A model generated the notes under the pieces. That model had not been told where the DNA came from, did not search any database, and saw only the letters and a program-made list of their open reading frames with translations. Positions 54,224 to 62,890 of a stretch of DNA of 64,000 bases are shown piece by piece. Made by a program: the position numbers and the translations under genes. Origin of the DNA: Paraburkholderia sp. ZP32-5. Its GTDB lineage: Bacteria; Pseudomonadota; Gammaproteobacteria; Burkholderiales; Burkholderiaceae. Within the stretch, counting starts at the first letter, position 1. Every line of letters begins with the position of its first letter. The stretch is taken from assembly GCF_021390495.1 (NCBI RefSeq), contig NZ_JAJEJP010000002.1:682001-746000 (forward strand), in the 5' to 3' direction.

Positions 54224-55846
54224 ATGAATCGCTTTGAATCTGGCATGGGCTCGTTGAGCGGATGGGGCCGCGCGGCGGCCAGCACGTTGCTGGTCGCGCT
54301 GCTGGCCGCGTGCTCGGTCGAGCCCGTGTACAAGCGTCCTGATGTCGATACGCCGGCGGCGTTCAAGGAAGCGCCCGCGGCGGCCGCTGCTTCGGCGGCG
54401 TCCGGCGCGGCGGCGACGTCGGCACAGAACACCGGTACGTGGAAGGCGGCGCAGCCGAACGACGATGCGCTGCGTGGCGAATGGTGGAAGGTGTTCGGCG
54501 ACTCGCAGCTCGATGCACTCGAAGAGCAGGCGGCTGCCGCGAACCAGGATCTGAAGGCTGCGGCGGCGCGCGTGCAACAGGCGCGCGCGGTTACGCAGGC
54601 CGCGAAGTCCGACTGGTTCCCGAAGCTGGACGCGGGCTTCGGCCCGACGCGTGAGCGCGCGTCGGCGGCATCGCAATTCCAGCCGGATAGCGCGGGCGGT
54701 ACGACCGGCACGATCTGGCGCGCGCAGGTCGGCGCGTCGTATGAAACGGATCTGTTCGGGCGGGTTAGCTCGAACGTCAATGCGTCGCGCGCGGACGAGC
54801 AGCAGAGCGAAGCGTTGTTCCGTTCGGTGCAGTTGTCGTTGCAGGCCGATGTCGCGCAGAACTACTTCCAGTTGCGCGAGCTGGATACGGATCAGGATCT
54901 GTACCGCCGTACCGTCGCGTTGCGCGAGGACACGCTGAAGCTCGTCGAGCGGCGTTTCAAGGAAGGCGATATCAGCGAGCTGGATCTGTCGCGTGCCCGC
55001 AATGAACTGGCGAGCGCGCGTGCGGATGCGGTCGGCGTCGCGCGCCAGCGCGCGGCATCGGAGCATAGCCTCGCGATTCTGCTCGGCAAGCCGCCCGCGG
55101 ATTTCTCGTTTGCGGAAGCGCCGCTCGCGCCGGTGACGGTGCGCGTGCCGGCCGGTTTGCCGTCGGCGCTGCTGGAACGGCGGCCCGATATCGCGGCGGC
55201 CGAACGCGCGATGCAGGCAGCGAACGCACGCGTCGGACTCGCGAAGTCGGCGTACTTCCCGAAGCTCGATATCACCGGTGCGTTTGGCTTCGAATCGGCG
55301 ACGCTCGCCGACCTGTTCATGTGGTCGAGCCGCGCGTTTATCCTCGGGCCGTTCGCAGGCACCGCGCTGACCGTGCCGCTGTTCGACGGCGGGCGCCGCA
55401 ACGCGAATCTCGCGCAAGCTCGCTCGAAGTACGACGAGGACGTCGCGCAGTATCGTCAGCAGGTGCTGGTTGCGTTCCGCGAAGTCGAGGACAACCTCGC
55501 CGATCTACGTTTGCTCGACGATCAGATCCGCGAGCAGAACGACGCGGTTCAGGCGTCCGAGCGGGCCGCGCATCTGTCGCGCACGCAGTACACGGAGGGC
55601 GCGGTCAGCTATCTGGATGTGATCGACGGCGAGCGGCAGGTGCTGTTGTCGCAATTGCAGGCGAGCCATCTGGCGGGTACGCAGGCGGTGTCGACCGTGA
55701 ATCTGATTCGCGCGATGGGCGGCGGTTGGGGCGATGTGCAAGCGGGGGGTACGGCGGTTGGGGCGGCTTCGGCAGCGTCGGACGCGACTGCCGCGTCGGC
55801 TACTGCGCCTTCCGCTTCGGCGCAACAGCAAGTGGCGAAGCGCTAA
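54224..55846 (+). CDS. opcM: outer-membrane efflux factor, NodT/OprM type (OpcM/OprC-like)
   Basis: A 540-residue lipoprotein of the RND outer-membrane factor family. The lipobox is LLAAC (AAASTLLVALLAACSVEPVY), cleaved before Cys. Two OEP repeats follow (RGEWWKVFGDSQLDALEEQA, PAGLPSALLERRPDIAAAER, then VPLFDGGRRNANLAQAR). The C-terminus is Ala/Ser-rich. An ATG at 54206 overlaps the pump stop, but AAGGAG at 54209-54214 fits the ATG at 54224. It forms the tunnel that connects the pump to the outside. A strong terminator ends the operon. Confidence 0.88.
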   Translation: MNRFESGMGSLSGWGRAAASTLLVALLAACSVEPVYKRPDVDTPAAFKEAPAAAAASAASGAAATSAQNTGTWKAAQPNDDALRGEWWKVFGDSQLDALEEQAAAANQDLKAAAARVQQARAVTQAAKSDWFPKLDAGFGPTRERASAASQFQPDSAGGTTGTIWRAQVGASYETDLFGRVSSNVNASRADEQQSEALFRSVQLSLQADVAQNYFQLRELDTDQDLYRRTVALREDTLKLVERRFKEGDISELDLSRARNELASARADAVGVARQRAASEHSLAILLGKPPADFSFAEAPLAPVTVRVPAGLPSALLERRPDIAAAERAMQAANARVGLAKSAYFPKLDITGAFGFESATLADLFMWSSRAFILGPFAGTALTVPLFDGGRRNANLAQARSKYDEDVAQYRQQVLVAFREVEDNLADLRLLDDQIREQNDAVQASERAAHLSRTQYTEGAVSYLDVIDGERQVLLSQLQASHLAGTQAVSTVNLIRAMGGGWGDVQAGGTAVGAASAASDATAASATAPSASAQQQVAKR

Positions 55847-55896
55847 CGGCTTAGCTACGCCGGCTGAACGGCCGGCTCATCATCGATGTCGTTACT

Positions 55897-55934
55897 AACG
55901 CCGGGCCGCGCGCAAGCGCCGCCCGGCGTTTTTT
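55897..55934 (+). terminator. intrinsic terminator of the efflux operon
   Basis: Stem AACGCCGGGC / GCCCGGCGTT (55897-55906 / 55921-55930), loop of 14 nt, followed by a TTTT run. It lies 50 bp after the outer-membrane factor stop. Confidence 0.88.
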
Positions 55935-56044
55935 CGTGCAAATCGCTTTTCGCGCTTTGCTTGTGCGAATCGGTTCGTAGACCGTGATTGCGTGGCTCTC
56001 TATGATCGTTTGGATCAAACCAACGACGACAAAGAGCCAGGTCA

Positions 56045-57244
56045 GTGACTTTCGTGCATGACGGTATCGAGCAACTTCGCGAAGCTCGGCAAACGCAGCC
56101 GGCAATCGACTTCTCCGCATTGCTTGCCGCGTTGCATGCGAGCGCCGCGCAACGCGACCGCGAAGGCGGCCATGCGGCGCGGGAAAAACAATGGATTGCC
56201 GATGCGGGGCTGCTGAGGCTCGCGGTACCGCGTGAATTCGGCGGCACCGGCGCGAGCTGGGCCGAGATCTACGACACCATTCGCCAGCTTGCGCGAGTCG
56301 ACAGCGCACTCGCGCATCTGCTCGGCTTCACCTGTCTGCAAGTGGTGAGCATCGACGTGTGGGGCAATCCGCGGCAACGCGAGCGTTATCTGCGCGACAC
56401 CGTCGAGCATCGCTGGTGGTGGGGCAATGCGGTGAATCCGCTCGACACGCGGCTGGTTGCGACCGCAAGCGCCGATGGCGGTTACGTGCTCGACGGCCAG
56501 AAAGGCTTTTGCTCCGGCACGCGCGGCTCGCAGATGATGACCGTGTCCGCGCACGATCCCGCCACCGGCAAGCCGGTGTTCGCGGTCGTGCCGACCACCC
56601 GCGACGGCATCACCGTTCACGACGACTGGGATCCGATCGGTCAGCGGCAAACCGATAGCGGCAGCGTGTCGTTTGCCCGGGTCCACGTGGCGCGCGACGA
56701 GGTTCTCGTGCGGCCCGACACACCGTATGCAAGTCTGCGCACGCTGATCTCGCAGCAGGTGCTGATCAATCTGTTCGTCGGCATTGCGCAGGGCGCGCTC
56801 GAAGAAGCGCGCGTCTATGTGAACGAACACGGCCGGCCGTGGATCAATGCCGACGTGGCGAAGGCCACCGACGATCCCTATCTGATCCAGCGTTTCGGCG
56901 AAATGCGCGTGCAGACCGTCAGCGCCGAAGCACTGGCGTTGCGTGCCGCGAATGCACTCGACGATGCATGGCAACGCGGCCTGTCACTCGATGCCGAAAC
57001 GCGCGCGCAGGTTGCGCTCGCAACGTCCGAAGCGAAGATCGTCGCGCATCGGGCGGCGCTCGATGCCGGCGAAAAACTGTTCGATGCGTGCGGCGCCCGC
57101 GCGACACATGCGGCGCTCGCACTCGACCGCTTCTGGCGCAACGCGCGCGTGCACACGCTGCACGATCCGCTCGACTACCGTGTGCGCGACGTCGGCCGCT
57201 ACGCGCTATGCGGGACATTGCCCGAGGTTTCTTTGTACACTTGA
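56045..57244 (+). CDS. acyl-CoA-dehydrogenase-fold flavin monooxygenase (DszC/SfnC-like)
   Basis: A 399-residue protein with the acyl-CoA dehydrogenase fold. It carries the N-terminal helical domain (LRLAVPREFGGTGASWAEIY), the middle domain (GQKGFCSGTRGSQMMTVSAH) and the C-terminal four-helix bundle with HTLHDPLDYRVRDVGRYALC. The last motif (H-D-P-L-D-Y) replaces the catalytic Glu and is typical of the DszC/SfnC branch, which are FMNH2-dependent monooxygenases acting on sulfur compounds. The start is a GTG with CCAGG upstream. No reductase gene is adjacent. A true acyl-CoA dehydrogenase is less likely. Confidence 0.75.
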   Translation: MTFVHDGIEQLREARQTQPAIDFSALLAALHASAAQRDREGGHAAREKQWIADAGLLRLAVPREFGGTGASWAEIYDTIRQLARVDSALAHLLGFTCLQVVSIDVWGNPRQRERYLRDTVEHRWWWGNAVNPLDTRLVATASADGGYVLDGQKGFCSGTRGSQMMTVSAHDPATGKPVFAVVPTTRDGITVHDDWDPIGQRQTDSGSVSFARVHVARDEVLVRPDTPYASLRTLISQQVLINLFVGIAQGALEEARVYVNEHGRPWINADVAKATDDPYLIQRFGEMRVQTVSAEALALRAANALDDAWQRGLSLDAETRAQVALATSEAKIVAHRAALDAGEKLFDACGARATHAALALDRFWRNARVHTLHDPLDYRVRDVGRYALCGTLPEVSLYT

Positions 57245-57303
57245 GGCGGCTCGCGACCGCCCGCCCACGGCGTCGCGTCGATTCCCCTCAAGAGATTTCC
57301 GGC

Positions 57304-58632
57304 TTGCTCTTCAAATTACCCACTACCGCCACCGCGCCGTTCTGCCCGTCCGAGGTACAGGGCTCGGTTGCCGTCTCGCCAGGCGCGCCGTTCTGGAAAA
57401 AGATCCTGCAGTTCGCGGGGCCTGGTCTGCTGGTGTCGATCGGCTATATGGACCCCGGCAACTGGGCCACCGCGATCGAAGCCGGATCGCGCTACGGCTA
57501 CAGCCTGCTGTTCGTCGTGCTGCTATCGAGCCTCGCGGCGATGGCGCTGCAATGCCTGAGCATGCGCCTCGGTATCGCCACTGGGCGCGACCTCGCGCAG
57601 CTATCTAATGCGCGCTACTCGCCGGGCGTCGCGCGCGTGCAATGGTTGCTCGCGGAACTGTCGATCATCGCGTGCGATCTCGCCGAAGTGCTCGGCGGCG
57701 CGCTTGCGTTTCATCTGCTATTCAATTGCTCGCTGACCACCGGCGTGCTGCTGACTGCCTTCGACACGCTGATCGTGCTCGGTCTGAAGGGCAAGAATTT
57801 CCGTGATCTCGAAGCGATCATGCTCGGTCTGATCGCGACGATCGGCATTGGCTACATCGTCGAACTCGCGCTCGTGAGGCCGCACTGGCCGTCGGTTGCG
57901 CAGGGGCTGATTCCGTCATGGCAGGCGCTGAATTCGCGCGAGCCGCTGTATCTCGCGATCGGCATTCTCGGTGCGACGGTGATGCCGCATAACCTGTATC
58001 TGCACTCGTCGATCGTGCAGACCCGCGCGGTGAAGCGCGATTCGGCCAGCATCCGCTCGGCGATCAGCCTGTCGCGCATCGATACGATCGCGTCGCTGGT
58101 ACTCGCGTTGCTGATCAACATGGCGATCCTGATTCTTGCCGCCGCGGCGTTTTATTCGACCGGGCACAAAGAGGTCACGCAGATCGAGGACGCGTATCGC
58201 CTGCTCGCGCCGATCGTCGGCACCGGCTTCGCAGCGGTTCTGTTCGCGATCACGCTGCTGGCGTCGGGGCAAAGCTCGACTTTCACCGGCACCGTGGCGG
58301 GGCAGGTGATCATGGAAGGCTTTCTGAGGATGAAGATTCCGTGCTGGCAGCGGCGCTTCATCACACGCGCGCTCGCGCTGATTCCGGCGCTGATCGGCGT
58401 ACAGATGCTGGGTAACGGCGCGGTCGGCCAGTTGCTCGTCGCAAGCCAGGTGGTGCTGAGCCTGCAACTGCCGTTCGCGCTTTATCCGTTGATCCGCATG
58501 ACGAGCGACCGCGCGCTGATGGGCGAATTCGCCAACACGCTGCCGACTCGGCTGCTCGCGTGGACGTTGTTCGCCGCGATCAGCGCGGCGAACCTGTGGC
58601 TCGTTGCGCAGACGGTGGGGCTCGCCGGTTGA
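57304..58632 (+). CDS. mntH: Nramp-family divalent metal transporter (MntH-like)
   Basis: A 442-residue inner-membrane proton/metal symporter with about eleven helices. TM1 carries the metal-binding motif GYMDPGNWATAIEAGSRYGY (D-P-G-N), and TM6 has ILGATVMPHNLYLHSSIVQT (M-P-H-N). Both motifs are intact. It imports manganese or iron. The start is uncertain: the TTG at 57304 gives the usual length with AAGAGA upstream, while an ATG at 57208 would add 32 residues and overlap the preceding gene. It converges with flhDC. Confidence 0.88.
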   Translation: MLFKLPTTATAPFCPSEVQGSVAVSPGAPFWKKILQFAGPGLLVSIGYMDPGNWATAIEAGSRYGYSLLFVVLLSSLAAMALQCLSMRLGIATGRDLAQLSNARYSPGVARVQWLLAELSIIACDLAEVLGGALAFHLLFNCSLTTGVLLTAFDTLIVLGLKGKNFRDLEAIMLGLIATIGIGYIVELALVRPHWPSVAQGLIPSWQALNSREPLYLAIGILGATVMPHNLYLHSSIVQTRAVKRDSASIRSAISLSRIDTIASLVLALLINMAILILAAAAFYSTGHKEVTQIEDAYRLLAPIVGTGFAAVLFAITLLASGQSSTFTGTVAGQVIMEGFLRMKIPCWQRRFITRALALIPALIGVQMLGNGAVGQLLVASQVVLSLQLPFALYPLIRMTSDRALMGEFANTLPTRLLAWTLFAAISAANLWLVAQTVGLAG

Positions 58633-58684
58633 TGCGGCGCTTGATGTGACGATTGCCGCAGCGATCGCTGCGGGTCTCGCCATG

Positions 58685-58727
58685 AAAAACACCTCAAAGG
58701 CTGGATCGGTATCCGGCTTTTGAGGTG
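58685..58727 (-). terminator. terminator at the end of the flhDC transcript
   Basis: A 17-bp hairpin with wobble pairs (58690-58706 / 58711-58727, loop CGGT), followed on the minus strand by a T run (58685-58689). It may also stop the convergent mntH transcript. Confidence 0.75.
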
Positions 58728-58732
58728 CGAAT

Positions 58733-58811
58733 TCACTGCGCGAATTTTTTCTTATTGAGCTCTTTGTTGAGCTTCTTATTGAGCTTTGTTCTGGGCCGGC
58801 TGCGCGCCCAT
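58733..58811 (-). other. 12-bp repeat forming a frame-broken micro-ORF in the flhDC 3' region
   Basis: TTGAGCT occurs at 58755, 58767 and 58779 with a 12-nt period. On the minus strand one frame reads KLNKKLNKELNKKKFAQ and stops at 58733. An ATG at 58811 starts MGAQPAQNK in a frame that would join this only by a one-base shift in the AAA run at 58785-58787. Either a degraded small gene or a low-complexity 3' UTR. Confidence 0.3.
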
Positions 58812-58858
58812 CTAAATCGATCTTCAGACCGAGCCGGCTTGATTCTGTGTCAATCCAC

Positions 58859-59428
58859 TCAGGCGGCCTGCGCGACCTGCGCTGCTTCGAGTGCTTCCTG
58901 GCGGGCTGCGGCTGCCTTCTTCGTCTTGCCGGCGCGCGACGGCGGCTGGCAGGCGCCGCATACGACGTTGTGCTGCAGATCGTGCTTGTGCGCGACGAAC
59001 TTGCCGGTGCAGCGGCAGCAGCGGGTCAATTGCAGGATGTCGGCATCGAAGAAACGCACCAGTGTCCATGCGCGCGTCAGGTCGAGTACCGGTTCGGTAT
59101 CGCTGTGCTGGCAATGCTCCAGATACAGCCGATATCCCTTGGTCAGCGCATCCAGATGCGAGCAGCGCGCCTCGTTCTTCAGGAACAGGTACGTGTTATA
59201 GAACAGCGACGCGTGGATGTTCGCGAGCCATGTCATATACCAGTCCGCCGAAAACGGCAGCATGCCCTTGGGCGGCGATACGCCCTTGACCTCGCGGTAC
59301 AGACGGATCATGCGGTCGCGCGACAGCGTCAGTTCGCTTTCGAGCACCTGCATGCGCGCGCCGAGTTCGATCAGCGCGATCGCGCGAAATACTTCCTGCG
59401 CGTCTTCGGTCAAGCTTCGCTTGAGCAT
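58859..59428 (-). CDS. flhC: flagellar master regulator subunit FlhC
   Basis: A 189-residue transcriptional activator. The N-terminal helices and HTH-like region (LIELGARMQVLESELTLSRD) are followed by SPPKGMLPFSADWYMTW and the zinc site Cys137, Cys140, Cys157 and Cys160 (CCRCTGKF, VVCGAC), at the same residue numbers as in E. coli FlhC. The C-terminus is an Ala/Lys-rich tail. The start is set by GAGGTGA. With FlhD it forms a D4C2 complex that activates class 2 flagellar promoters. It follows flhD by 14 nt. Confidence 0.93.
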   Translation of the reverse strand: MLKRSLTEDAQEVFRAIALIELGARMQVLESELTLSRDRMIRLYREVKGVSPPKGMLPFSADWYMTWLANIHASLFYNTYLFLKNEARCSHLDALTKGYRLYLEHCQHSDTEPVLDLTRAWTLVRFFDADILQLTRCCRCTGKFVAHKHDLQHNVVCGACQPPSRAGKTKKAAAARQEALEAAQVAQAA

Positions 59429-59442
59429 TGCACTCACCTCGA

Positions 59443-59763
59443 TCAGGCAAACTGCTCGGCGGGCTGGCCTGCAAGCAGGATCGCCGTGTGGGTCGGGGCA
59501 ACTGCGGTGTGCTTCGTCGTCTGCGTCAATGCCGACAGCATCGAGTGGTCGTTGAAGCGGAAAAAGCACAGAAGCTGATCGGAAGAGGCCAGCTTGACGA
59601 TCTGCGCGAGCGACAGCCCGGCGAGCAGATCAGCCAGTTCCGACGACAGGCCCAGACGGAACATGCCGACCGGCTTGTCCTCACGCAACATACGTTGCGC
59701 AAGCATGATGTAAGACAAATTTATTTCGCGGATTGAATCCAGCGTCTCGCTGCTACGGTCCAT
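59443..59763 (-). CDS. flhD: flagellar master regulator subunit FlhD
   Basis: A 106-residue helical protein, opening with EINLSYIMLAQRMLREDKPV and continuing with GLSSELADLLAGLSLAQIVK, the FlhD signature. It dimerises and, with FlhC, forms the activator of flagellar genes. Only one gene of the pair contacts the ribosome strongly: upstream of its ATG is GGAAACAGAAAAA, a weak site. It is followed by flhC, and then by a convergent mntH rather than motAB. Confidence 0.92.
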   Translation of the reverse strand: MDRSSETLDSIREINLSYIMLAQRMLREDKPVGMFRLGLSSELADLLAGLSLAQIVKLASSDQLLCFFRFNDHSMLSALTQTTKHTAVAPTHTAILLAGQPAEQFA

Positions 59764-60306
59764 TTTTTCTGTTTCCGAAGCCCCGAATTACTCATGTCGG
59801 CTTTTCGCCGTTATGTCTTTTCTGCCTCACCGGACTCGATCCCCCGGCTACATGTCACTGCCTGATACAACCAGCGAACTTTGATACAAGGAGTTACATT
59901 TCGTAACAGCTTGGGTCGAATTGTATGAAGGGTAAAAACAGAAAGCAATCCCTTGTCGCAAAAATATCTCAGAAAAATGCATCATTTTTCGGTAAGTTTT
60001 TCACGCGCCTGTAATAGATGATGCCGGGTGAATTGTCGCCTGACTGAGACTCTCTTCTAATCCTCGAAAACCCTTGTTACACGGGCGTTTGAGGAAATCA
60101 CCCGATCAATTGGCGGGGCGCCGTTAGCGGCCGCCCAATCAGATTTCGATTTAGAAAGGAAATAGAAAGCAGCACAATAAACGGTAATAAATGCTGTGCC
60201 GGGAGGGGGCGTTGGAGGGACAGATTGGAAGTGTAACGGGTAGGTGCGGCCCCAGTTACAAATAGGAGTGTAGCAGGAGCCGCATTTGTAACGACATGTG
60301 TAACTT
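59764..60306. promoter_or_regulatory. flhDC upstream regulatory region, about 540 bp
   Basis: A gene-free, AT-richer stretch between the yeeE-like stop and flhD, both on the minus strand. Its length is typical of the heavily controlled flhDC promoter region. Six GTTACA/TGTAAC words occur between 59893 and 60304. I could not assign -10/-35 boxes with confidence. Confidence 0.6.
60232..60304. repeat. cluster of TGTAAC/GTTACA words with a 9-bp inverted repeat
   Basis: TGTAAC at 60232, 60287 and 60299 and GTTACA at 60255. GTTACAAAT (60255-60263) and ATTTGTAAC (60284-60292) form a perfect 9-bp inverted repeat with a 20-nt spacer. Further copies lie at 59893, 60076 and, upstream of the yeeE-like gene, at 61613. 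Confidence 0.75.
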
Positions 60307-61530
60307 CTAGCAACCGGTCTGGCGGATGCGTTCGACCTCGAGACCGAACAGCGGGCGCAGGCGCGTGCCGAGCACGTTGCCGGCGAAAGCCGCGACCAGC
60401 CAGAGCCAGCCGTGCAAGCTGCCTGACACGATGCCGCTGAAATAGGCGCCGATATTGCAACCGTAGGCGAGGCGAGCCCCGTAACCGAGCATCAGGCCGC
60501 CGGCCACGGCCGCGATCAACGAACGCGCCGGGACTTTCCAGACCGGCGCGTAACGGCCCGCGAGCGCGGCGGCCGTCATGGCGCCGAGCACGATGCCGAA
60601 GTCCATCACCGACGTGACGTCATGTGTAACAGGCGCGGCCAACGAGCCTGCGTTGGCATGTGCGGCCCAGTACGGCCAGTTGGCGACGTCGACGCCGAGT
60701 GCGGCGAAAATCTTGGCACCCCACAGCGCGAATGCCGACGTGACGCCCCACGGCCGTCCAGACAGCGCGAGCGTCGCGAAATTGAGCACCGCGAGCGCAA
60801 TCGCGCCGACGAACAGCGGCCACGGGCCATGCAGCCACGGCGACGCATGCGGTTCGCGCTCGGTCTCGTTGACGAGCTGGCCGTGGCGACGTCGTTCGAC
60901 CAGCACGGTCAATGCCGCGATCACGGCAAAAATGACCAGATTCAGCGCGATCGCCCAGCCCGCGCCGAACGTCGTCACCATCGAAAGCGGCTTCAGCGAC
61001 GGCAACGCGGTCCAGAACGGCATGTGCGCGGTGGCGACGACCGAACCGACGATGAACGCCGCGAGCGTGACGAGCATGCGGGTGCTGCCGCCGCCCACCG
61101 TGTACAGCGTGCCGGACGCGCAGCCTCCGCCAAGCTGCATGCCGATGCCGAACATGAACGCGCCTACCAGCACGGACGTGCCGGCCGGCGCGACGAGCCC
61201 GGTCACCGGATGGCCGAACAGCGTGCCGGCCGCGAGCGCTGGAAAAAACAGCAGCACGCCGAGCGCGAGCATCAGCATCTGCGCGCGCAGTCCGGCGCCG
61301 CGGCCGTCGGCGATGAAAACCCGCCACGACGACGTAAAACCGAATGCCGCGTGATAAAGCGACATGCCGAGCAGGGCGCCGACGACATAGAGTGCCGCCT
61401 GGCGGCCACTGACGTTTTGCGCGAGATAGACGGCGCCGAGCACGATAAGGACGAGTGCGATGCCGAGCGGTTTCGGATTGATATCGAAACGCCGCGGCAG
61501 GCGCGGAAGCGAAGTGGAAAGGTCTGACAT
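60307..61530 (-). CDS. YeeE/YedE-family sulfur (thiosulfate-type) transport protein
   Basis: A 407-residue inner-membrane protein with about ten helices in two related halves. The first half has the motif GIGMQLGGGCASGTLYTVGG with Cys137, and the second YGARLAYGCNIGAYFSGIVS with Cys358, matching the Cys-lined path of the TsuA/YeeE family that takes up thiosulfate or sulfur compounds. Length agrees with fused two-repeat members. The frame is open to 61620; the start at 61530 gives the usual N-terminus. No sulfurtransferase (TusA-like) gene is adjacent. Confidence 0.85.
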   Translation of the reverse strand: MSDLSTSLPRLPRRFDINPKPLGIALVLIVLGAVYLAQNVSGRQAALYVVGALLGMSLYHAAFGFTSSWRVFIADGRGAGLRAQMLMLALGVLLFFPALAAGTLFGHPVTGLVAPAGTSVLVGAFMFGIGMQLGGGCASGTLYTVGGGSTRMLVTLAAFIVGSVVATAHMPFWTALPSLKPLSMVTTFGAGWAIALNLVIFAVIAALTVLVERRRHGQLVNETEREPHASPWLHGPWPLFVGAIALAVLNFATLALSGRPWGVTSAFALWGAKIFAALGVDVANWPYWAAHANAGSLAAPVTHDVTSVMDFGIVLGAMTAAALAGRYAPVWKVPARSLIAAVAGGLMLGYGARLAYGCNIGAYFSGIVSGSLHGWLWLVAAFAGNVLGTRLRPLFGLEVERIRQTGC

Positions 61531-61785
61531 GGATAAATTGACTGACAGGCTGCGGGACAAAGGCCGCGATTCAGGTGCTGCGGTTTGCAGACAGTCGGAT
61601 CGCGGCCGGAAATGTAACAAAAAACCTTAGCACGGATCGTGTGTTTGAGCAGGGTGGTTGCGCCATGGGCGGGGAGGTCAGCGCATGCCGGCGGCCGAGC
61701 ATGCATGAACCGGCAGCGAGTCGTTGAGCGCTTTGCTGCGATGCTTTTCCATCAATACGGCAGCGCCCATTGAATCTGTTCGATG

Positions 61786-62658
61786 TTAGCCGGCGGCTTC
61801 GCCGCGCTGGCTCTCGGCAAACTCGCGCAGCGCGGCAGCGGTTTGCTGATCCGCTGGAAAGAACGCTTCGATCGCCAGTTCCGACAGCGTGACGTCGACC
61901 GGCGTGCCGAATACGGTGGTGGTGCTGAAAAACGACAGTACGCCGAGCGGCGTGCGCAGCCGTAGCGGCACGGCGATCTGATTGAGGCGGGTGTCGTCGG
62001 GGTCCGCCGGGCCTGCGTCCGGTGGCGGCGGGTAGGTGGCCAGTTCGTCGCGCAGTGCGCTCAGCGTGTCGTCGCCGCTCACTTCGATTTGCCGTTGCAA
62101 GCGTGCCAGCACGTGTTCCCGCCACGCATGCCAGTTGACGATCGACGCCGCGATGCCACGCGGATGCAGACTCAGGCGCAGCGCGTTTACCGGCGGCATC
62201 AGCAGCTCGGGGCTCGCTCCGCTCAGTAACGGCGCGAGAGCGTTGTTGGTCGTGACGATGGTCCAGTGCCGGTCGATCGCCAATGCAGGGTAGGGCTCGT
62301 GGCCCTTGAGCACGAGTTCGACGGCTTCGCGTGCGGCCGCGAGTTGCGGATCGGACAACGGACGTTCGCGAAAGAGCGGCGCGTAACCCGCCGCGACCAA
62401 TAGCGCATTGCGTGCGCGCAACGGCACGTCGAGCCGCTCGGCAAGATGCATGACCATCTCCCGGCTAGGCAGCGCGCGGCCGGATTCGACGAAGCTCAGA
62501 TGCCGGGTCGAAATATCGGCTTCGGTGGCGAGCAGCAACTGGCTCATCCGTCGCCGTTGCCGCCATTCGCGCAGCAGATCGCCAACCGTGCGGCTGGCGA
62601 CAGGTGAGGGCGAAGAAGCGGCTGGTGCAAGGGAGAGTGAGTTCATGCCATCGATCAT
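61786..62658 (-). CDS. XRE-family regulator with MmyB-like ligand-binding domain
   Basis: A 290-residue regulator. An N-terminal Ser/Pro-rich stretch is followed by the XRE helix-turn-helix (LLREWRQRRRMSQLLLATEA, then RHLSFVESGRALPSREMVMH). The C-terminal domain (about 100-275) shows the MmyB-like PAS pattern WTIVTTNNALAPLLSG and FFSTTTVFGTPVDVTLSELA. In relatives this domain binds a fatty-acid-like ligand. ATGs at 62658 and 62646 are both possible starts. The gene probably autoregulates or controls a neighbour outside the window. Confidence 0.8.
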   Translation of the reverse strand: MIDGMNSLSLAPAASSPSPVASRTVGDLLREWRQRRRMSQLLLATEADISTRHLSFVESGRALPSREMVMHLAERLDVPLRARNALLVAAGYAPLFRERPLSDPQLAAAREAVELVLKGHEPYPALAIDRHWTIVTTNNALAPLLSGASPELLMPPVNALRLSLHPRGIAASIVNWHAWREHVLARLQRQIEVSGDDTLSALRDELATYPPPPDAGPADPDDTRLNQIAVPLRLRTPLGVLSFFSTTTVFGTPVDVTLSELAIEAFFPADQQTAAALREFAESQRGEAAG

Positions 62659-62890
62659 AGTCAAAGCGCGCGAGCAATCGATTACCTAGGACGTAATGTT
62701 CGAGCGGCTTCAGTGCTCACCACCCGCGAACGACGAACCATCGCACCGGCCTTGACGATTCTTCATGCTTGTGGCGCGGCATCGCGGCGGATGGCGTAAG
62801 CCGATCTGACCGACGGCCGGCACGCGGGCCAGGACCGCGTGGCACCGCGACAACGGCTCGACGACAGCACCCCAACGACAGCACCCAGAA

